Shown here: positions 52,595 through 63,988 of the stretch, in pieces
Numbering within the stretch: position 1 is the stretch's first letter
How the letters are laid out: each line of letters starts with the position of its first letter
Source of the DNA: JACVRW01 sp963771715
GTDB lineage: Bacteria; Actinomycetota; Thermoleophilia; Solirubrobacterales; Thermoleophilaceae
Length of the DNA: 64,000 bases
Assembly: GCA_963771715.1 (NCBI GenBank)
Contig: CAVYUQ010000004.1
Coordinates: 51,218 to 115,217, forward strand
Direction of reading: 5' to 3'
The notes under the pieces: generated by a model
Databases searched by the model: none
The model's input: only the letters and a program-made list of their open reading frames with translations
What the model was told of the DNA's origin: nothing
Program-made: the position numbers and the translations under genes

Positions 52595-53873
52595 GGGGGA
52601 CGACCACGCTTGTCCCCTCGCTGATGCCGGCGCCGGACACCTGGACATAGCCGTCGGCGAATAGGCCCGTGCGCACGTGCACGATCCGCCGGCTTCCGGC
52701 CAGCTCGACCCCATACCCGCCGCCCCGGCGCGCCACCAGCGCCTCGACCGGCACGGCGAGCACGTTGCGCCTCGACTGCTGGGCGAGCCCCACGCCCACG
52801 GGGGCCTCGTCGAGGCGCCCCAGGCGACGGCCCGAGCGCAGCTCGATGGTCACGTCGATCACCAGCTGCGGCTCCGCGTTCGGATCCCCACTGGAGCTCT
52901 CCTGCTCGCGAGCCACACGGCCCACGCTCGTGATCCGGCCGCGCACGACGGTCCCGTCCGGCAGCATCACGTCCACGCGCTCCCCCCTGCGGGCGAGACT
53001 CTGCAGGCCCGCATCGAGCTCGACGGTCACGACCCGCCGCGTGGAGCTGGTCTCGACCACCTCGCTGCCGGCGCTCAGGACGCTCCCGACCGAGGTCTTG
53101 CGCTGGCCGATGCGGCGCGCCCCGGGGAGGAACGCCACCCGACCGAGCTCGACGGCGCCGGTCTCATCGAGGTCGAGCGACTCCTGCCAGTCGCGCACGG
53201 CGACGGCGGTGGTCGAGGTGAAGGACTCGTCCACCACGCCGGGATAGAAGCCGAGCGCGGAGAGGTTCTCCTCGAGCTGGCGCACGTCCTCGCCGTTCGT
53301 GACGCCCGCCTCGAGGTCGCGGTAGGCCGGCCTCGACCCATACATCAGGATCACCGGCTCCGTGTCGACCCGGTAGAGGACACCGCCGCGCCTGACGATC
53401 GATCCCGGCCGCGGCAGGGCGGTGACCGTGCCGGAGCCGGAATCGCCCGAGCCGGAATCGCCCGAGCCGGAGTCGCCCCCGGGATCGCCGCTCGGCGAAT
53501 CGCCGCCAGGCGACCCGCTGTCAGGAGCGTCACCGGAACCGGAGCCGCCATCCGAGCCGCTCGCGGCGTCGAGGCGATTGATCACGGTGCGCCCGCCCGC
53601 ATAACCGAGCGTGCCGTCCACGGTCTCGCGCTGGACGAGCGTCTGGCGGGCCACCGCCACCGCGCTGGCACCGCCTCCTGCCGAGCGGCGGCCGCCACGC
53701 TCGCCTCCGCCGGTCAGGGTCGCGAGCACGACGGCGAGCGCGGCCAGCGCGGCGAGGCCGAGCGCGAGCAGCACCCGGCGCCGCCGCCGCGGCTCGGGGC
53801 CGTCCCCGTCCCGCCCCGGCAGCGCAAGCTCGTCGAGCTCCGGCGACGGCCGCCGCAGCAGTGCGGCCCTCAC
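52587..53873 (-). CDS. periplasmic adaptor subunit with peptidoglycan-binding-like domain
   Basis: 428 residues. One N-terminal helix (VLLALGLAALAALAVVLATL), then a Gly/Ser/Asp spacer with tandem GDSGS units, VTNGEDVRQLEENLSALGFY (PG_binding_1-like helices), and HlyD-type beta-barrel segments (LQSLARRGERVDVMLPDGTV; VGLAQQSRRNVLAVPVEALV). It would link the MacB-like pump to the cell wall. GTG 53873 forms GTGA with the lipoprotein stop. Confidence 0.85.
53434..53478 (-). repeat. 15-bp tandem repeats, three copies
   Basis: GAGCCGGAATCGCCC at 53434 and 53449, and a copy with one change at 53464. They encode the GDSGS units of the adaptor spacer, which could vary in length. Confidence 0.85.
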
Positions 53874-54394
53874 CTGCCGCCCGCCTGCGTCACCCCGAAC
53901 TTCGGGGCGTACTTGGCGCACTCCTTCTCTGCCGCGTCGAAGCGCTGATTGCCCGGCCCGACCCCGCCGCCGAGCTTCAGCTCGACCCTGCCACCCTTGT
54001 CGAAGGTCGGGTCCGGCATGTCGATGCCGTGCTCTCGCATGCAGCGTGCGTGGTTCAGCGCGTTCTCGCGGAACTTGCGCTCGTCCTCTGGCGAGAGCTC
54101 GGGCGGACGCACGTCCTCGAGGTACTTGCTGCAGGCGTCCTCTGCCCGCTTCACCTTCAGCTTGTCGCCCGCCTCGGCCCGCATCTCCAACCGCATCCCG
54201 CCGTCGGGGCCGGGCTTCGGATCGGGCACGTCCACGCCATGCTCACGCATGCAGCGCGCGTGCTTGAGCGCCGCCTCGCGGAAGTCGGCCTTGGTGCCGC
54301 CCGAGCCGCCGGCCGATTCGCCGCCGCAGGCGGCCAGTGCGATCGAGCCGATGGCGATCGGCAGAGCCAGGAGGTTGAAGCGGTTCGTAGGCAT
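53870..54394 (-). CDS. lipoprotein with two HARCMREHG repeats
   Basis: 174 residues. Lipoprotein signal FNLLALPIAIGSIALAACGG (lipobox LAAC-G). Two repeats: KHARCMREHGVDVPDPKPGP near residue 45 and NHARCMREHGIDMPDPTFDK near residue 110. This family is common next to MacB-like pumps in actinobacteria and is of unknown role, perhaps substrate capture or stress sensing. First gene of the pump operon, placed directly downstream of the response-regulator boxes. Confidence 0.82.
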   Translation of the reverse strand: MPTNRFNLLALPIAIGSIALAACGGESAGGSGGTKADFREAALKHARCMREHGVDVPDPKPGPDGGMRLEMRAEAGDKLKVKRAEDACSKYLEDVRPPELSPEDERKFRENALNHARCMREHGIDMPDPTFDKGGRVELKLGGGVGPGNQRFDAAEKECAKYAPKFGVTQAGGR

Positions 54395-54415
54395 GGCGCC
54401 ATCCAAAGAGAACGG

Positions 54416-54438
54416 CCTAAGAGGCGCCTGAGAACCGC

Positions 54439-54456
<18 letters not shown>
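54416..54456. promoter_or_regulatory. four tandem response-regulator boxes at 11-bp period
   Basis: On + : CCTAAGAG (54416), CCTGAGAA (54427), CCTAGGAG (54438) and GCTAAGAA (54449). Eleven-base spacing puts all on one DNA face, the pattern bound by OmpR/PhoB-family dimers. They lie upstream of the lipoprotein-pump operon and the last two overlap the kinase 3' end. The same box is repeated at 56552 before the regulator gene. Confidence 0.75.
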
Positions 54457-55854
<1,398 letters not shown>

Positions 55855-55855
<1 letters not shown>

Positions 55856-56529
55856 CAGACCTCCTTCATGACGTAGCCCACGCCACGCACGGTGTGCAGG
55901 AGCCGGGGCTCGCCCCCCGCCTCCGTCTTGCGACGCAGGTAGCCCATGTAGACCTCCAGCGAGTTGGATTGCGCGCCGAAGTCGTAGCCCCACACGTTCT
56001 CGAAGATCAGCGAGCGTGTGAGCACCTGCCGCGGATGCTGCAGGAACAGCTCGAGCAGGAGAAACTCGGTGCGCGTGAGCTCGATCGTTCGCTCACCGCG
56101 CCGGACCTCGTAGGAGAGGGGGTCGAGCCTCAGGTCGGCGAAGCGCAGCGGCGCACGGTCCCCGCCCGGGGCCGCGCGGCGCAGAAGCGCGCGCAGCCGG
56201 GCGAGCAGCTCCTCGAGCGCGAAGGGCTTCACGAGATAGTCGTCCGCGCCGGCGTCGAGGCCCGCGACGCGGTCGGCCACGGCGTCGCGCGCGGTCAGCA
56301 TCAGCACCGGCGTGCGGTCGCCCCGGCCGCGCAGCCGTCGGCACACCTCGAGCCCGTCGATCCGCGGCATCAGCACGTCGAGGACGACCGCGTCGGGCGT
56401 CCGCACCTCGAGCGTCTCGAGCGCCTCGCGGCCGTCGCCGGCCACGGCGACCTCATAGCCGTCGAGCCGAAGCGCCCGCTCGACGGCCTCGCGAACGGCG
56501 GTCTCGTCATCGACGACGAGGATTCGCAT
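55855..56529 (-). CDS. response regulator, OmpR/MprA family
   Basis: 224 residues. Receiver: VVDDETAVREAVERALRLDG (acidic DD), VVLDVLMPRIDGLEVCRRLR (phospho-Asp in LDVLMP), MLTARDA and VKPF (Lys). DNA-binding domain: ELTRTEFLLLELFLQHPRQV and VYMGYLRRKTEA. It pairs with the overlapping kinase and should bind the CCTAAGAA boxes upstream of itself and of the pump operon, making a self-regulating efflux switch. Confidence 0.92.
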
Positions 56530-56551
56530 CGCGCGGAGCGTGACGCGTGAA

Positions 56552-56559
56552 CCTAAGAA
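56552..56559. promoter_or_regulatory. response-regulator box before the regulator gene
   Basis: CCTAAGAA, the consensus of the four boxes at 54416-54456. It overlaps a -10-like TAGGTT on the complement (56555-56550). A weaker half-site lies 11 bases on (GCTGAACT). Confidence 0.55.
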
Positions 56560-56583
56560 AAGGCTGAACTCGCGTGCTTACGC

Positions 56584-57384
56584 CTACTCCAGCGAACGCG
56601 CGAGCTCGATCGCGCGCTCGCGGCCGAACGCGCCCTCCAGCCGCACCAGCAGATCGCCGCGCTCCAGGAGCAGGACGTTCTGCGCGAAGCGGAGCTCGGC
56701 CTCCGCGAAGTCGGAGTCCGGTGGGCGGTAGAAGAAGAGGTGCGGCGCGCCCTCGATCCAGACCGCGCGCGCGCCGTCGATGCGGAGGCGCTCCGTCCGG
56801 GTGGTCTCGGCCACGATCTTGCCGAGGTACTGAGGGTGGAGGTCGCCGCGGAACTCCCCGACGAGCAGCCCCAGCTTGGTGGTGCCGGCTTCCGGCAGGC
56901 CGGAACGCGCGCGGTAGGCGAGCGACAGCTCGCCGCCCGAGACCTCGCGCTTGACGAACACGGCGTCCGGGCGGCCGGCCGCGCTCGGGACGAGCGGCTC
57001 GAACCCGAGCGACTCGCGCGCCCGCTCGAGCGTCGTCCGCTCGCCGAGCCTGAGGGGACGGAACTCGGGCGCCGTGGGCAGCTCGCTGCGGCGCTCGACC
57101 GTGGCGCCCTGGAGCCCGAAGAACTCGAGCACCGCGTCGCGCACGCCCGGCACGGCCGCGAACACGCCGCCCGCGAGGACCAGCAGGCCGACCATCGCGA
57201 CGGCGAGCGAGCGCCGCAGCCCGGCCGGCGGCAGGAGGCGGCGCCGCGGGCGGCGAGCGGCCGCGCGGCCCGGGCGCTCCGCGGCCTCCTGCACGCGCGC
57301 CCGTACGCTGCCCGCCAGCTCGGGCGTCTCGGGCCAGTCGAGCTCGCGGCCGAGCTGGGTGAGGCGCAGCTCGAGCTCCGTCAT
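56584..57384 (-). CDS. membrane anti-sigma-like protein
   Basis: 266 residues. Cytoplasmic N-terminus of ~50 residues (ELRLTQLGRELDWPETPELA), one helix SLAVAMVGLLVLAGGVFAAV, and an extracytoplasmic domain of ~190 residues (TPEFRPLRLGERTTLERARE; GKIVAETTRTERLRIDGARA). Overlap of its ATG with the sigma factor stop (ATGA) makes it the probable anti-sigma factor or sensor. No zinc (ZAS) HxxxCxxC motif is seen. Confidence 0.7.
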   Translation of the reverse strand: MTELELRLTQLGRELDWPETPELAGSVRARVQEAAERPGRAAARRPRRRLLPPAGLRRSLAVAMVGLLVLAGGVFAAVPGVRDAVLEFFGLQGATVERRSELPTAPEFRPLRLGERTTLERARESLGFEPLVPSAAGRPDAVFVKREVSGGELSLAYRARSGLPEAGTTKLGLLVGEFRGDLHPQYLGKIVAETTRTERLRIDGARAVWIEGAPHLFFYRPPDSDFAEAELRFAQNVLLLERGDLLVRLEGAFGRERAIELARSLE

Positions 57385-57941
57385 GCCTCCGCCTCCCCAA
57401 GCTCGACCCGCAGGCGCTCGAGCGCCCGCGAGAGCCTCGACTTGACCGTGCCGCGCGCGCAGTCGAGCGCGGCCGCGGTCTCCTCCTCGCTCAGCTCGAG
57501 GAGGTAGCGGCAGGCGATCGCCTCACGGGCGGGCTGCGGGAGCCGCTCGATCGCGGCCAGCAGCTCCTCGCGCTGCTCGGAGTCGAGGAGCGCCGCCTCG
57601 GGCGACGGGACCGCGTCGTCCGGGCGGCGCTCCTCGGCCACGCGCTGCGCCAGGCGAACACGCCGTCCGGCTCCCCGCACCCGGTTGCGCGCCTCGTTGG
57701 CGACGATCGCGAGCAGCCAGGGCCGGAACGGCGAGCCCTCGCGGAAGCGCGGCAACGCCGCGTGCGCCTTCACGAAGCCGTCCTGAGCGGCCTCCTCCGC
57801 GTCGGCCGCCGAGCGCGTGATCACCCACGCGGTGCGGAACGCGATCGTCTGATGCAGTCTCACGATCTCCTCATAGGCATCCAGCTCGCCCCGCCTTGCG
57901 CGCGCAACGAGCTCCGCTTCCTGGGGTGGCCGGTCCTCCAC
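57381..57941 (-). CDS. ECF-type RNA polymerase sigma factor
   Basis: 186 residues. Region 2: YEEIVRLHQTIAFRTAWVIT, ADAEEAAQDGFVKAHAALPR and SPFRPWLLAIVANEARNRVR. Region 4: LPQPAREAIACRYLLELSEE and ALDCARGTVKSRLSRALERL. Start GTG 57941 gives VEDRPPQEAELV, normal for the family. It would direct RNA polymerase to stress or envelope genes, held by the downstream membrane protein. Confidence 0.9.
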   Translation of the reverse strand: MEDRPPQEAELVARARRGELDAYEEIVRLHQTIAFRTAWVITRSAADAEEAAQDGFVKAHAALPRFREGSPFRPWLLAIVANEARNRVRGAGRRVRLAQRVAEERRPDDAVPSPEAALLDSEQREELLAAIERLPQPAREAIACRYLLELSEEETAAALDCARGTVKSRLSRALERLRVELGEAEA

Positions 57942-58043
57942 CGTGCCCCTAGTACAACGCGGCGGCCGGAGCGGTTCCGCCACGGGCGAGCGAGACATTC
58001 GGCTCAGGGGTGCTCAAGGCGGAAGAAGTTATCGTCGCCTCCC

Positions 58044-59237
58044 GTGACTGGTGCTGATCCAGAGCCGACCCCGGGCGCGGAATGGCAGCGCCGGCGGGGA
58101 GTCGCCGAGCGATATTTCGGTCCGTGGCTCGAACGAATGCGTCCGCTGGAGGGCAAGACCGTCCTCGAGTACGGCTGTGGAACGGGTGCCGTGTGCGCCG
58201 CGCTGGCGCCACGCGCCGGACGCTACGTCGGGTACGACATCGACGAACACGCAATTTCGACGGCGCGCACCGAGCTGGATCGAGCCGGCGCTTCGTCGAA
58301 CGTCGAGCTCCACTCGCTCCCCGCGGATCGGATCTTGGACGCGGTTGCGGAACGCAGCGGCGAGCCAGACATCGTCCTGCTGTACGCCGTCCTCGAGCAC
58401 ATGACCGTCGCCGAGCGGCTGCAACTCCTCGAGCTCGCGTTTCGCATCGTGCGGCGCGACGGGCTCGTCGCGATCGTCGAGTCGCCCAACAGGCTCGCGG
58501 CGGTGGACTGGCACACCAGCTTCCTGCCATTCCTGTGCCAGTTGCCGGAGACCCTCGCGATCAAGTATGCGCAGCGCTCGCCGCGAGACGATTTTCGCGA
58601 GGCAATGAGCGCGGCGGCGGCGGCCGGACCTGAAGCGGAGCTGGACGCGCTGACTCGCTGGGGCCGCGGTGTCAGCTTCCACGAGCTCGAGCTCGTTCTC
58701 GGTGACCTGACGAAGCATGTCGTGAGCGGGGGTTACGACCCCGAGCTGTTCCCGGAGCGACCCGTGCACCCGGAGGAGCAGCTCCTCTCGCGGCAGATGG
58801 AGCGCGTGCGGCCCGATCTCCCACCGATATTCCGACGCTATTGGCTCGACATGGCGCTGACCCCCGAGCCCGTGGACCCCTCGGCCACCCGCCTGATCTG
58901 GCCATGGATCACGGACACGCGGCACTCACCGGGCGCCCGTTGGACGCGCTGGGAGCTGGTCGAGCTCGACGCCGACGGCGGCCTCACCGTCGACCTCCCC
59001 GTGCCGACGCGGCGTATCGTGGCCGCCGTCTCGCTTCCCGAGCCAACGGGGGAGGTGACCGTCCGCGCTGGAGACTGCACGCTGAGGGCGGCTGTGAGCG
59101 GCCAACCGGGAGACCAGACGTACGTGGAGCTCGAGCTTCCAAGCGCGTGCAGCGAGGTGGTGCTGAGCCTCAGTCACCCGGGTTACGTCCACTTCGTGGG
59201 CTACGAGGCTTCGGGGGCGCACGGGCCAGTGTCATGA
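58044..59237 (+). CDS. SAM-dependent methyltransferase (sugar O-methyltransferase-like)
   Basis: 397 residues. KTVLEYGCGTGAVCAALAPR is motif I, GYDIDEHAISTARTELDRAG motif II, and DIVLLYAVLEHMTVAERLQL motif III; VRRDGLVAIVESPNRL follows. The last ~120 residues form a beta-rich extra domain. GTG 58044 lies eight bases after TATCGT (58030-58035). Its stop forms ATGA with the membrane sulfatase-like gene. Probably methylates a glycan sugar. Confidence 0.8.
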   Translation: MTGADPEPTPGAEWQRRRGVAERYFGPWLERMRPLEGKTVLEYGCGTGAVCAALAPRAGRYVGYDIDEHAISTARTELDRAGASSNVELHSLPADRILDAVAERSGEPDIVLLYAVLEHMTVAERLQLLELAFRIVRRDGLVAIVESPNRLAAVDWHTSFLPFLCQLPETLAIKYAQRSPRDDFREAMSAAAAAGPEAELDALTRWGRGVSFHELELVLGDLTKHVVSGGYDPELFPERPVHPEEQLLSRQMERVRPDLPPIFRRYWLDMALTPEPVDPSATRLIWPWITDTRHSPGARWTRWELVELDADGGLTVDLPVPTRRIVAAVSLPEPTGEVTVRAGDCTLRAAVSGQPGDQTYVELELPSACSEVVLSLSHPGYVHFVGYEASGAHGPVS

Positions 59238-61737
59238 CTCGGATACGTCCGGCGCTGCTGCGCGGGATCCACCTGGCGGTGCTGTGGGCCGTGGCGGGCG
59301 CCCAACCGATCTTCGACCTGGTCGGACGCAACGCGGAGTTCTTCGTCGCAAGAGGCAATCGCCCGGTGGACATCGTGGTCCTCACGGTTGGGCTCGTCGT
59401 CGTCCCACCCGCGGCCCTGTGGTGCGTCGAGCTTGCCGCCGGCGCCCTCGCTCCGGATCTGGGGGAAGCGCTCCACCGGCTGTTCGTCGGCGGGCTCGTG
59501 GCCCTGCTTGCCCTCTACGTCATGAAGCGGCTCGATGTGGAGCCCGGTACCGGCGTGGCGCTGGCGATGGCCGTCTTGGTGGGCGCCGCCGGCGTGTTCG
59601 CCTACGTCCGGTTCCGAGCTCCGTCCGCGTTCCTCACGGTCCTGGCCCCCGCTCCGTTGCTGTTTGCCGGGATCTTCTTGCTTGGCTCGCCGGTCACGAA
59701 GCTCGTCTTCCCCGACGCTCAAGCGTCCGTCGCGGAGGCCGCAGGACAAACGCGGACGCCCGTGATCGTGCTGCTTCTCGACGAGCTCCCGCTCACGTCG
59801 ATGCTCGACGACCGCGGCCGTATCGATCCGGTCCGCTATCCGAATTTCGCCGCGCTCGCCCGGGACGCCACCTGGTACCGGAACGCCGCCGGTGTCTCGG
59901 ACGCCACACAGTTCGCCGTCCCCGGTGTGTTGACGGGCGTGCGCCCCGACAAGGACGACCTGCCCATCGCCAGCGATCACCCGGACAACATCTTCACGCT
60001 GTTCGGGGAGAGCCACCTCCCCGTGGTCACGGAACCCGTGACCGAGCTGTGCACGAACTGCTCGGCCCGGGAAAGCGAGCCGGCGGGGGATCGCCTGCGG
60101 TCGCTGGCATCCGACATCTCGGTCGCCTACCTGCACCTCGTGGCGCCGGATGGAGTCCGCCGCTCGCTCCCACCGGTGGATCGCGGCTGGAAGGACTTCG
60201 GGCACGAGGCGGCGCCGGCGCAGCCTGACGCAGCCGGCGCAGCTGTCGCCGGACATCTACTCGGCACGCGTAAGAGGTTTCTCGCGGGCAGTCGATCGCC
60301 TGTCTCGCCACGCCGATGCCGCCCGGCCGCCGCTCGCGATGCTGCATGTGATGCTGCCGCACGAGCCCTGGGAGTATCTCCCTTCGGGGCAGATCTACCC
60401 GACCTACGGGAGCACGCCGGGGCTGTTCGACGACCGTTGGGCCAAGGACCCCTGGTTCGTCGAGCAGGCGGCACAGCGCCATCTGCTGCAGGTGGGTTTC
60501 GCCGACACGCTGCTTGGGCGGCTGGTGGCGCGGCTCCGGAGCGGCGGGCTATACGACCGCGCCGCGCTTGCGGTCGTGGCCGACCATGGCGCGGCCTTCG
60601 ACGCCGGCGGGCGCCGGCGAAAGGTTTCGCGCGCGAACTTCGCGGAGCTCGCATCCGTGCCGATGCTGATCAAGGCACCACGGCAGCGACGAGGGCCTGA
60701 CCGACGACAGGGCGGTTCAGACGATCGACCTTCTGCCGACCCTCGCTGACCTGCTCGGGATCGAACTTCCGTGGGATGCCGACGGCCGGCCTCTCCGGCA
60801 GGGCGCGCCCGGCCGGACGCGCATCGCCATGATGGACCGCGCGGGCGAGACGATCTCGATGGGCGCGAGAGCGTTCGAGCGCCAGCGTGACCTGTTCGCG
60901 GACCGGATGCATGACCTGTTCGGCTCCCGGAGCTGGGGCTCCGTGTATCGCATGGGGCCGTACGCGGACGTCGTGGGCGGGCCGGCACCGCAGCCTTCGA
61001 ACGGGCCCGGGTACAGCGTGGAGCTCTCGGGGCTCGAGGCGCTCCTCAGTCCTCGTGATGGCGCGCTGATACCCGCCTTTGCGACCGGACGCATCGTCGC
61101 CGGGAGGCGAGCCGGCGTGCTCGCCCTGGCGCTCGACGAGCGCGTCGTCGCCACGACCAGGGTCGTCCGGGACGCGGGCGAGGACCGTTTCTCCTTCGTG
61201 ATTTCGCCTCGCTTCCTGAGGACACCGGCCAAGACCGTGAGCCTGTTCGCGGTACGAGCACGCGGCGGGGAACGCGTGCTGGACCCGATCGCCGACCTGG
61301 CGGGGTCGCGCTATGTCTTCCGCAGAGTCGGGGGCCGTGACTTCGTCATGCATGAGGGCGCGCGCATCCCGGTCGTGCCGGGGGCGCTGCAAGGTCTCGT
61401 CGACACGGTCACTGGGGACCGGGAGCTGGTCCGCATCGTCGGCTGGAGCGCGAACACGAGTCGCCTGCGCAAAGCGGAGCGCGTGCTGGTCGTGTCAGGC
61501 GGAAGAACCGTCTCCAGTGCGGTCGTCTCGAGTCCCAGGGACGACCTGGCCGACTTCTTCGGCGCTCCGCTGCGCTTCGCGGGATACGAGGTGAGCGTGC
61601 CGCCCAGCCGCCTGTCGGGGTGCGAACCGAGGGTCATCGCGGTGCTGGGCCGCACCGCGACCGAGCTGGAGTGGAACCCCGCCGCTCGGCGGCAGCTGCG
61701 GCGCTTGGCGTGCCAACCGCCCGGATCAGCCCGCTAG
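59234..61737 (+). pseudogene. membrane alkaline-phosphatase-superfamily (sulfatase/phosphoglycerol transferase-like) protein, two frameshifts
   Basis: About 834 residues. Helices 1-5 (LAVLWAVAGAQPIFDLVGRN to APAPLLFAGIFLLGSPVTK), then VIVLLLDELPLTSMLDDRGR with the DE metal site, and YPNFAALARDATWYRNAAGV. Near 60210-60220 the frame shifts; LAMLHVMLPHEPWEYLPSG and LAVVADHGAAFDAGGRRRKV (ADHG metal site) follow. Near 60682 it shifts again and continues GSDEGLTDDRAVQTIDLLPT to the end at 61737. The residue after VSDATQ is an Ala-Thr context without a clear sulfatase C-x-P-x-R. It may transfer or remove a phosphate or sulfate group on the glycan. Confidence 0.75.
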
Positions 61738-61748
61738 CGTGTGGCCCG

Positions 61749-62615
61749 GTGCAGCCCGATTCCACCCCGACCGAGATGCTGAATCGGCCCGCCGGGACGC
61801 CCGGCGGCCAGATCCAGATGCTCCGTGACGCGAACTGGCAGATGTCGTTCGGAGAGCGGGCTGCGCTCGAGGGTCTGCTCTCGCAGCTCCAGCCGCAGCT
61901 CGCCGTCGAGATCGGGACGGCCGAGGGCGGAAGCCTCGCGCGCGTGGCTGCTCACAGCGCCGAGGTCCACTCGTTCGACCTGGTCGAGCCCCAGCCGGCG
62001 GCCCGCGAGCTTGCCAACGTGACCTTCCACACCGGCGACAGCCACAGGCTGCTGCCGGAGCTGCTCGCGCGGCTGGCCGACGAGGGCCGGAACGTGGACT
62101 TCGTCCTGGTTGACGGCGACCATTCCGCGGACGGCGTGCGCCAGGACGTCGAGGACCTGCTCGCGTCACCGGCGATCGGGCGAACGATCATCGTGCTCCA
62201 CGACACCATGAACGAGACCGTGCGCGCGGGGCTCGAGAGCGTGAGCTACGAGAGTCATCCCAAGGTCGCCTACGTGGAGCTCGACTTCGTGGCCGGCTAC
62301 ATGTTCCGCGAGCCCACGCTCCTGCACGAGCTCTGGGGCGGGCTGGGCCTCGTGATCGTGGACTCCACCCGCGACGCCTACTTCAGCGAGCCCGTTCGCC
62401 AGGGCAAGTACTACGAGGCGTTCGAGCTGGTGCGCAGGGCGAGAGAGCGGGTGGTCGACGAGGAGCGCGGGACGACTCAGGAGGGCGAGCTGGAGCGCCT
62501 CCGCGAGGAGCTCCGCAGCACCCGCGCGTGGCTCGACTCGGTGCAGGGCTCGCCGAGCTGGCGGCTCACCGCCCCGCTCCGCGCCCTCAAGAGGCGTTTC
62601 ATGACCGGCCGCTGA
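61749..62615 (+). CDS. class I SAM methyltransferase (Methyltransf_24 type) with coiled-coil tail
   Basis: 288 residues. LAVEIGTAEGGSLARVAAHS is motif I, VHSFDLVEPQPAARELANVT follows, FVLVDGDHSADGVRQDVEDL and TIIVLHDTMNETVRAG are typical of CmcI-like Methyltransf_24 enzymes. The C-terminal ~50 residues are helical (EGELERLREELRSTRAWLDS). TAGCGT (61735-61740) lies eight bases before GTG 61749 and includes the TAG stop of the previous gene. Likely a glycan methyltransferase. Confidence 0.82.
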   Translation: MQPDSTPTEMLNRPAGTPGGQIQMLRDANWQMSFGERAALEGLLSQLQPQLAVEIGTAEGGSLARVAAHSAEVHSFDLVEPQPAARELANVTFHTGDSHRLLPELLARLADEGRNVDFVLVDGDHSADGVRQDVEDLLASPAIGRTIIVLHDTMNETVRAGLESVSYESHPKVAYVELDFVAGYMFREPTLLHELWGGLGLVIVDSTRDAYFSEPVRQGKYYEAFELVRRARERVVDEERGTTQEGELERLREELRSTRAWLDSVQGSPSWRLTAPLRALKRRFMTGR

Positions 62616-62625
62616 GCGAGGCGCC

Positions 62626-63397
62626 GTGCGTATCGCCCTGGTGTCCCGTGAGCTCCATCCGATCGGCGGCGGCGGCATCGGCGTCGCGGTCGCGGGCCTG
62701 GCCTCGGCGCTCTCCGAGATCGCCGAGGTGGTGATCCTCACGCGCTCGGGCCTCGAGGAGGCCCACCGCCGGCTCAAGGCGACGGGCGAGCTCCCCTGGG
62801 GCGACGAGGTGCGGGTCGAGTTCGTGCCCGAGCCGACGAGCGGCGAGTACGGCAGCTACTACAACTTCATGCATCTCTACAGCTCCCGCGTCCTCGAGCG
62901 GCTGCGCGAGCTGTATCCGGATGGGGGACCGGACGTCATCGAATTCCCGGACTTCCTCGGCGAGGGCATGGTCACGGTCCAGGAGCGGCGCGCGCACGCG
63001 CGCTTCCTGCGCGACACGCAGGTGCAGGTGCGGCTGCACACCACAGCGGAGATCTGCAGCGTCCTCGACGGCTACGTCGACGAGGGCTTCGAGGCCCGCC
63101 AGCTGATCACGGCCGAGCGCCACGTGCTCCGGGAGGCCGACCGCATCCTGTGGCCCGGTGGGGACGTGCTGGAGACCTACCGTCGCTTCTACGGCGAGGC
63201 CGAGCTGGCACCGGCGAGCCGCGTCCGGGGGCTGATTGCCTCGCCGCCGGACGACGCGCCGGACGCCGCTCTCCCCTCCGCGGGGGAGGAGCTGCGGCTG
63301 CTCTACCTCGGCCGGCTCGAGCGGCGCAAGGGTGTGCAGGACCTGGTTCGCGGGCTGACCGCGCTGCATCCGCAGGCGTGGAGCCTGGGAAGAGGAG
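62626..63397 (+). CDS. glycosyltransferase family 4, truncated at a foreign junction
   Basis: GTG 62626. Reads MRIALVSRELHPIGGGGIGV, VIEFPDFLGEGMVTVQERRA and LRLLYLGRLERRKGVQDLVR, the inter-domain start of the GT4 donor domain. It then stops making sense after LTALHPQAWSLG near 63380; the reading frame continues to 63492 in foreign DNA as nonsense. The second half with the E-X7-E donor site is missing. About 250 residues remain, so no activity is expected as written. Confidence 0.75.
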
Positions 63398-63913
63398 ATG
63401 GCGCGATCGCCCGTTCTGGCAGCGGGGGGCATTGTATTGCGGCAGGGGCAAACGCCGCTGGTCGCGGTGGTGCGCTTACGCAAGGGCAATGAATTGTGCT
63501 TGCCCAAGGGCAAGCTCGATCATGGCGAGACGCCGCGCGCCGCCGCCGAACGCGAGGTGATGGAAGAAACCGGGCACGACGTCGCCGTGCATGAATTTTT
63601 GGGCACGCTTGTCTATGAGACCCGCGGCGGCCCCAAGGTCGTGCATTACTGGCGCATGAAAGCGGGCCACACGCCGGTGCGGGAATTGATGCGCGACGTG
63701 AAGGCCGTAAACTGGCTGCCGCTGGGGGAGGCCGTCGAACGGCTGTCGCGCGGCTATGAGCGCGCGTTTCTGGAGCATGTCGGCCCGATGGCGATGGCTG
63801 CGGCGGGAGGCGTCGTGGGCGCGGCTTTGCCGAAAACGGCGGAGCCTGTCGTCCGGGAGCACAAAGCCGACCGCGTGGGCTTTCTTCAAAGCTTGCTCAG
63901 GCTGTTTCGCTAG
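63398..63913 (+). CDS. NUDIX hydrolase, alphaproteobacterial type
   Basis: 171 residues. NUDIX box in KGKLDHGETPRAAAEREVME plus ETGHDVAV (G-x5-E-x7-R-E-x-x-E-E). N-terminus AAGGIVLRQGQTPLVAVVRL. It would hydrolyse a nucleoside diphosphate linked to another moiety. Codon use differs: TTG, GAATTTTT and other AT-richer codons are common here but rare in the rest of the window. The product resembles Bradyrhizobium-type NUDIX proteins (from memory). Context and composition point to DNA from another organism. Confidence 0.85.
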   Translation: MARSPVLAAGGIVLRQGQTPLVAVVRLRKGNELCLPKGKLDHGETPRAAAEREVMEETGHDVAVHEFLGTLVYETRGGPKVVHYWRMKAGHTPVRELMRDVKAVNWLPLGEAVERLSRGYERAFLEHVGPMAMAAAGGVVGAALPKTAEPVVREHKADRVGFLQSLLRLFR

Positions 63914-63938
63914 CTCGTGTCCCGGGCGCGAATGCGGC

Positions 63939-63988
63939 GCACCACCATAGCGCGTCGAAGACGCGCGTGAACGCGCTTATGGTGGTGC
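63939..63988. repeat. intergenic hairpin repeat, Bradyrhizobium-like
   Basis: GCACCACCATAGCGCG (63939-63954) and CGCGCTTATGGTGGTGC (63972-63988) are inverted copies differing by one inserted base, with outer GC-rich arms (CCCGGGCGCG; CGCGTCCGGG). It follows the NUDIX stop and can act as a terminator. Similar ATGGTGGTGCACCGCG elements are common between genes in Bradyrhizobium (recall, not searched). Confidence 0.65.

Noticed and set aside
61741..61790. Alternative GTG at 61741 for the methyltransferase
   Set aside because: It is out of frame with the conserved domain; GTG 61749 is in frame and correctly spaced from TAGCGT.
63380..63400. Insertion-sequence or phage boundary at the NUDIX junction
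   Set aside because: No transposase, inverted terminal repeat, direct repeat or integrase is visible; a chimeric join fits better.
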